A DNA stretch of 35,242 nucleotides from Sphingomonas abaci (GTDB lineage Bacteria; Pseudomonadota; Alphaproteobacteria; Sphingomonadales; Sphingomonadaceae): NCBI RefSeq assembly GCF_014199625.1, contig NZ_JACHNY010000016.1, positions 1 through 35,242 of the forward strand, in the 5' to 3' direction. The notes below the pieces were generated by a model. It did not search any database and was not told the DNA's origin. It worked only from the letters and a program-made list of their open reading frames with translations. The translations under genes were made by a program, and so were the position numbers. Below are positions 32,177 through 35,242 of this stretch, in pieces; within the stretch, counting starts at the first letter, position 1; every line of letters begins with the position of its first letter.

Positions 32177-33019
32177 TCAGAACGCGCCTTCGACGACATC
32201 ATCATTTCTGGTCCCGCGAAGCGCGTCCCTCTGTTCCTGGAGCTCGGCTTCGCGTGAGCAATGATACCACTCGTTGCCCGCGGTTCGGCACAAGTCGATC
32301 GACTTCGCTTCTTGCTCGAGACGCCGCTCTTTGCGGCAGTGGGCATCACGATTGCGTGCGTCCGAGGCAGCACACATCATGTGGGAGGAGTAGACACGGT
32401 CCACCAGCGCCAGCTCCGAAGCGCTGAAATTGTTCTGGACCAAGTTTTCTCGGGACCGGGCCTGCAGCTTTTCGAGCGCACCCGGCGTATTCCTCACCTC
32501 ATCCTCATCCAGCTTGGTCAGGGCATCATCGCTTTCGTCGCGGCTCGACTGGGCGTTTACAATGTCCGGCCGAGCAACCTTGCCAAGCATCGTAGCCAGC
32601 GGGCCGCGGAGTGCTGACACGTCGACGGAGATGATCGGGCTGCGAGGATCCGAAAGGTTCGCCTTCACCTGGTATGCGAACGGCGCATCTTCGCTACCCT
32701 CCACCCCTTCAGCAGAGATATGAAGTGTGCCCGAGCATTCGACGCTCTGGTTTGCACGGTCCACAGAGGTACTGGTCACGTCGCCAGCAACGAAGGAAAG
32801 CTTGGCCAGCCACCCGGCTTTAAGTTCGTCATATCGCTCGGCGAGAAGCTCGTCGCGGGGCGCCTGCGCGTTCTCTCGGACGACGTCATACGCCTGAGAC
32901 AGAATGGCATCAGAGACACAAACCTTGGGATCACCGCTCTGAAGCATCGACTCCGGTGATCCCGAGCAGGCCGCGAGGGCCGCCAGCCCAACTATGCAAG
33001 CGATGTTCCGTGTTCGCAT
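32177..33019 (-). CDS. Lipoprotein of unknown function at the head of the defence-like operon
   Basis: The 280 residues begin at the ATG at 33019, which gives a standard lipoprotein signal (MRTRNIACIVGLAALAACSG, lipobox LAAC). The frame opens seven codons earlier, but that start adds a charged head. The mature protein has a beta-rich middle and an acidic, helical C-terminal half with several cysteines (MMCAASD, AHCRKE, DLCRTAG, WYHCSRE). Family not recognised. Its stop is 27 bases before the TIGR02391-like start, so co-transcription is likely. A lipoprotein in this position is unexpected. Confidence 0.75.
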   Translation of the reverse strand: MRTRNIACIVGLAALAACSGSPESMLQSGDPKVCVSDAILSQAYDVVRENAQAPRDELLAERYDELKAGWLAKLSFVAGDVTSTSVDRANQSVECSGTLHISAEGVEGSEDAPFAYQVKANLSDPRSPIISVDVSALRGPLATMLGKVARPDIVNAQSSRDESDDALTKLDEDEVRNTPGALEKLQARSRENLVQNNFSASELALVDRVYSSHMMCAASDARNRDAHCRKERRLEQEAKSIDLCRTAGNEWYHCSREAELQEQRDALRGTRNDDVVEGAF

Positions 33020-33109
33020 CTGTGCCTTCCCCCAACACAAGCTATTCGCCCATTTACAACGGATCGCCTTAGGCCATCTCGACGGTACGGGGACAAGCCA
33101 CCTGACTAT

Positions 33110-33595
33110 TCAGTCGCGGTCGACCGGCCGACCGATCCCGACCGCCACCATCGTATCGAGGACGCGCTGGAGCAGGCTGGAGGGCAGGAAGCCGTAGCTG
33201 GTGGACGGCTCGCGCCCGGGGATCGGCCGCGTGTCGTAGCCCGGCCACGCATAGCGGTTCCACTCGCTGACCACGATCCACGACCGCTCGCCGGAAAGCC
33301 CGAGCTGCCGGCGAACAGCTTGCGGCATCTCGATCGCGACGTCGTCGGCGCCGGGCTCCTTGGTCGTGAAGGGAACGACATGGACGAGGGGAAGACCATC
33401 GCGGCTGACTGTCATCAGCACGACGGCGACAGGTCGGTCCTTGATCCCTTCGTCGCGACCCTCGCGATACTCACGCTCCCAAAGATAGCTGTAGTTAAGG
33501 ACTTCACCCGGCTCCGGCAGCTTGGAACTGCCTTTCGGCTTCTTCGCTGCCTGGCCCGGGTTTGACGGCACGGAGCGCGTCGAGGGTTTCTTCAT
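33110..33595 (-). CDS. PemK/MazF-like toxin
   Basis: The 161 residues have a basic, Pro/Ser-rich N-terminus followed by a PemK-like core: LPEPGEVLNYSYLW, KDRPVAVVLMTV, VHVVPFTT, RRQLGLSGERSWIVVSEWN and YGFLPSSLL. Members are ribonuclease toxins or inactive relatives. The ATG at 33595 is chosen, but the first 30 residues overlap the antitoxin gene by 92 bases in another frame. The true start may be later, as the conserved core begins at LPEPG. It is paired with the Phd-like gene directly upstream. Confidence 0.72.
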   Translation of the reverse strand: MKKPSTRSVPSNPGQAAKKPKGSSKLPEPGEVLNYSYLWEREYREGRDEGIKDRPVAVVLMTVSRDGLPLVHVVPFTTKEPGADDVAIEMPQAVRRQLGLSGERSWIVVSEWNRYAWPGYDTRPIPGREPSTSYGFLPSSLLQRVLDTMVAVGIGRPVDRD

Positions 33596-33785
33596 CCAGA
33601 TCCTCCGTGCGCCCGGCGACCCGTTCACGGCGTCGCAGGCGCTCATATTCGTCCACAGGAACCATGACGAAGCGCACCCGGCCGTTGCGGCTGACGCCGA
33701 CAGGGCGGATCATCGCCTCGTCGGAATAATGGCCGAACTGCTTCTGCAGCGTGCCGGACGGCACGATTTCCATGCTCTTCGCCAT
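33504..33785 (-). CDS. Phd/YefM-like antitoxin
   Basis: The 93-residue protein has the N-terminal Phd/YefM DNA-binding fold pattern (FGHYSDEAMIRPVGVSRNGR, then FVMVPVDEYERLRRRER). A flexible acidic C-terminus would wrap the toxin. It lies upstream of and overlaps the PemK-like gene, the normal antitoxin-first order. It would neutralise the toxin and repress the operon together with it. Confidence 0.75.
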   Translation of the reverse strand: MAKSMEIVPSGTLQKQFGHYSDEAMIRPVGVSRNGRVRFVMVPVDEYERLRRRERVAGRTEDLDEETLDALRAVKPGPGSEEAERQFQAAGAG

Positions 33786-34068
33786 GAGCGGCGCTCCAAT
33801 CTTGTCGCAGTTACCGTGGTAGGATCTGTTTCAACCGCCTGCCCGCGGGCTGTCCTTCACCAGTGCGTTGCGGATCTCCGCTTGGCCTAGCGGCCGTTCT
33901 CTTTGCACATCGGGACGTCTTCAGCGTGTATGGCGGTCTTGTTGCGTTGCGTTTGTCTGTTTCCGAGCGTTACCTGGAGCAAGCCAGCCTGAAAGGCTGA
34001 CAGGCCGGATCATGCGGATAATCCGGGAAGCCGTCAAGACCTGGTTCACCCGGCAAAGATGCACATTG

Positions 34069-34100
34069 TTTATTCCAGTAATATCCCTTCCTGGAATAAA
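34069..34100. repeat. AT-rich 10-bp inverted repeat
   Basis: TTTATTCCAG (34069-34078) and CTGGAATAAA (34091-34100) are perfect complements around a 12-base loop. The base composition differs from the GC-rich surroundings. It could be an operator, a hairpin terminator or part of a mobile-element boundary. Confidence 0.6.
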
Positions 34101-34121
34101 GGGGCACGTGTATGGTCCCGA

Positions 34122-34233
34122 TGTCGCAGTTCCTGAATAGGTGGACTGCGGCCTTGATTGCCGGTTCGCCCGGGCATTCTGCTCCCGAAACGCTGGACTC
34201 ATGCCCTGAAAAGATAGACTTTGTCCGCAGTCC
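34122..34233 (+). repeat. Putative left end of a Mu/Tn552-type transposon
   Basis: A TGTCGCAG start at 34122 is followed by three TGGACT-like repeats (34142, 34194, and TAGACT at 34215). The first two share the extended pattern TGGACT-N3-GCC-N-TGA. GGACTGCGG (34143-34151) is repeated inverted at 34225-34233. Transposases of the TniA/TnsB type bind several such repeats at each end, and the transposase gene begins 21 bases later. Confidence 0.4.
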
Positions 34234-34254
34234 AAGCGGCAGGGTTGTGAACCG

Positions 34255-35147
34255 ATGCGCGAGGCGGGAACGGACGGTGCGAGTGACGCAGCCTTTAGCG
34301 AGGCCCATCGCCGGGAACTCGTGATCCGGCCTCTTGCCGCCAAGGTCACGATCAATGCCCAGACCGCAGCGAACGCTGCAGCCACCTTGGGTCTTGGACG
34401 CTCCCGCCTGTTCGAACTAATCCGGGCGTACCGCGCTTCACCGGAGCTCGCCTCGCTTCTCCCGGGCAAGCGCGGTCGGGTACGGGGCGAGCGCCGGTTG
34501 CTGAGCGAACAGGAAGACCTGATCCGCCGAGCGCTCCGCGAGGTTTATCTCACCGCGGAGAAGCCGAGCGTAGCTAGCTTGCGACGTTGGCTGCGTCACG
34601 AGTGCCTGAAGGCCGGCGTCCCAATCCCGAGCGTAAAGGCACTGCGCGCTCGCATCGCGGCGCTTCCGCCGGAGGACATCATCGCCGCACGCGAGGGCAC
34701 CAAGGCGGCGGCCGACCGGTTTCGGCCGGTGCGCGGCCGCCTTGAGGCAGGCTACGCACTCGAACTCGTGCAGTCCGACCACACGCTCGTCGACGTAATC
34801 GCAGTCGACGACGTGTACCGTCGGCCGATCGGCCGGCCGTGGATCACGCTCATGATCGACATTGCGAGCAGGACGGTGCCGGGCTTCCACCTCACGATGC
34901 TGCACCCGTCGGCGGTGTCGGTTGGGATGGCCATGCGCCACGCCGTGCTGCCGAAGGACCCCTAGCTCGCCGAACGCGGCATGTCTGCGCCATGGGGCAA
35001 TCAGGGCCTGATGGACCGTCTTCACCTCGACAATGCGCGGGAGCACCATTCGAAGGCATTGAAGCGCGGCTGCCGTACCTACTCGATCGCGCTCGAGTAC
35101 CGGCCTCGCAAGCGTCCCCATTATGGTGCGCACATCGAGCGGCTGAT
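34255..35147 (+). pseudogene. Mu/TniA-type DDE transposase, nonsense-mutated and truncated
   Basis: The frame encodes an N-terminal helix-turn-helix region (AATLGLGRSRLFELIRAYR) and the start of an rve-type catalytic domain with the first Asp in VQSDHTLVDV. An in-frame TAG at 34963-34965 follows PKDP. The same frame then resumes with LAERG and carries the second Asp (LHLDNAREHH) and the Glu (HIERLI). Relatives read Trp at the stop, so one base change (TGG to TAG) explains it. The frame is then lost at about 35147, where an IS3-type element begins. The expected C-terminal half and partner ATPase gene are missing, so it is inactive. Confidence 0.85.
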
Positions 35148-35242
35148 TGAACCGCGCCGGGTTTGCCGGAGGCTGTTGGATGTGAGTCACGCTGCCATAT
35201 CGACGATGTTCGCGGCAGCATAGTATTGCTCTTCGGCCTCGG
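35148..35242. mobile_element. IS3-family insertion sequence end (partial)
   Basis: The terminus reads TGAACCGCGCCGGGTTTGCC, a TG-start inverted-repeat-like end. It interrupts the transposase frame right after the HIERLI codons. Inside lies the 3' end of an IS3-type orfB on the minus strand. The rest of the element is beyond the window. Confidence 0.75.
35187..35242 (-). CDS. IS3-family transposase OrfB, C-terminal end (partial)
   Basis: The last 18 codons read EAEEQYYAAANIVDMAA-stop. The A-E-A-E-x-x-Y-Y motif is the typical C-terminal tail of IS3-family (IS150/IS51-like) integrase-type transposases, following the catalytic core. The 5' part, with the DDE residues, lies outside the window. 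The stop is 39 bases inside the element end, the usual distance. Confidence 0.75.
   Translation of the reverse strand, partial: EAEEQYYAAANIVDMAA

Larger units (their letters stand above)
33786..34254. other. Gene-free region between the toxin-antitoxin pair and the transposase
   Basis: No convincing gene is present; short ORFs here have poor composition. The left part should hold the promoter of the antitoxin operon on the minus strand. The centre contains an AT-rich inverted repeat (34069-34100). From about 34122 the DNA looks like a transposon end with repeats, both listed separately. Confidence 0.6.

Noticed and set aside
33868..34140. A 90-codon plus-strand ORF in the gap before the transposase
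   Set aside because: Poor composition and no ribosome site, and it crosses the AT-rich inverted repeat. Treated as non-coding.
1..35242. CRISPR arrays, tRNA or rRNA genes
   Set aside because: No regularly spaced identical repeats with unique spacers were seen. The only phased repeats (3496-3562) are 5-bp boxes. No cloverleaf or rRNA-like sequence was noticed on either strand.

Overview
The window is GC-rich DNA with alphaproteobacterial character, most likely from a sphingomonad (Sphingomonas, Sphingobium or Novosphingobium type). The evidence is the codon use, the F-type transfer genes, a small 'YHLRRAEQE' protein that I associate with sphingomonads, and the efflux and aromatic-catabolism genes. 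It reads as a mosaic of accessory DNA, probably on a conjugative plasmid or integrated conjugative element, with an IS fragment at each edge. All family names come from reading the sequence; no database search was run.

Left part (1-10.2 kb): the end of an IS21-like element cuts off the 3' end of traB. Then come the F-type type IV secretion genes traB-traK-traE-traL-traA on the minus strand, coupled by overlapping start and stop codons. Upstream of traA is a gene-free stretch with four TGTAA boxes spaced 21, 21 and 20 bp apart plus palindromes. It is followed on the plus strand by a small hypothetical gene, a Cro/C1-type regulator, a ribbon-helix-helix-like protein and an SRAP/HMCES DNA-protein-crosslink enzyme. 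On the minus strand follow a GGDEF diguanylate cyclase with a small partner gene, an HNH-RecQ fusion helicase, a protein with a Myb/SANT-like HTH, and two small exported proteins.

Middle part (10.2-21.4 kb): at about 10.25 kb the left module joins a different block inside a broken histidine kinase. The block carries an OmpR-type regulator whose kinase is truncated, a small EF-hand protein, and a complete RND efflux operon (lipoprotein adaptor, pump, TolC-like outer-membrane factor). It also has two exported proteins and a second, intact regulator/kinase pair. Similar tandem T(G/A)AC(A/G) boxes with a 10-bp period lie upstream of the efflux operon, the EF-hand gene and the intact regulator, which suggests one envelope-stress or metal-type regulon.

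Catabolic part (21.4-27.3 kb): a TetR regulator and a DUF1254/DUF1214 protein on the plus strand converge with a three-gene minus-strand operon (extradiol-type dioxygenase, fumarylacetoacetate-hydrolase-family enzyme, MhpA-like flavin hydroxylase). Two near-identical 14-bp palindromes, one before each transcription unit, tie both to the TetR protein. The flavoprotein carries an extra C-terminal domain that looks like a normally separate protein.

Right part (27.3-35.2 kb): a defence-like operon runs on the minus strand: lipoprotein, a TIGR02391/Ymh-like protein, a HEPN-like protein, and a large PD-ExK nuclease plus N6-adenine methyltransferase of type ISP/IIG character. It is followed by a Phd-like antitoxin with a PemK-like toxin, and by a Mu/TniA-type transposase. 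That transposase is dead twice over: an in-frame TAG, then an IS3-family insertion that runs off the right edge.
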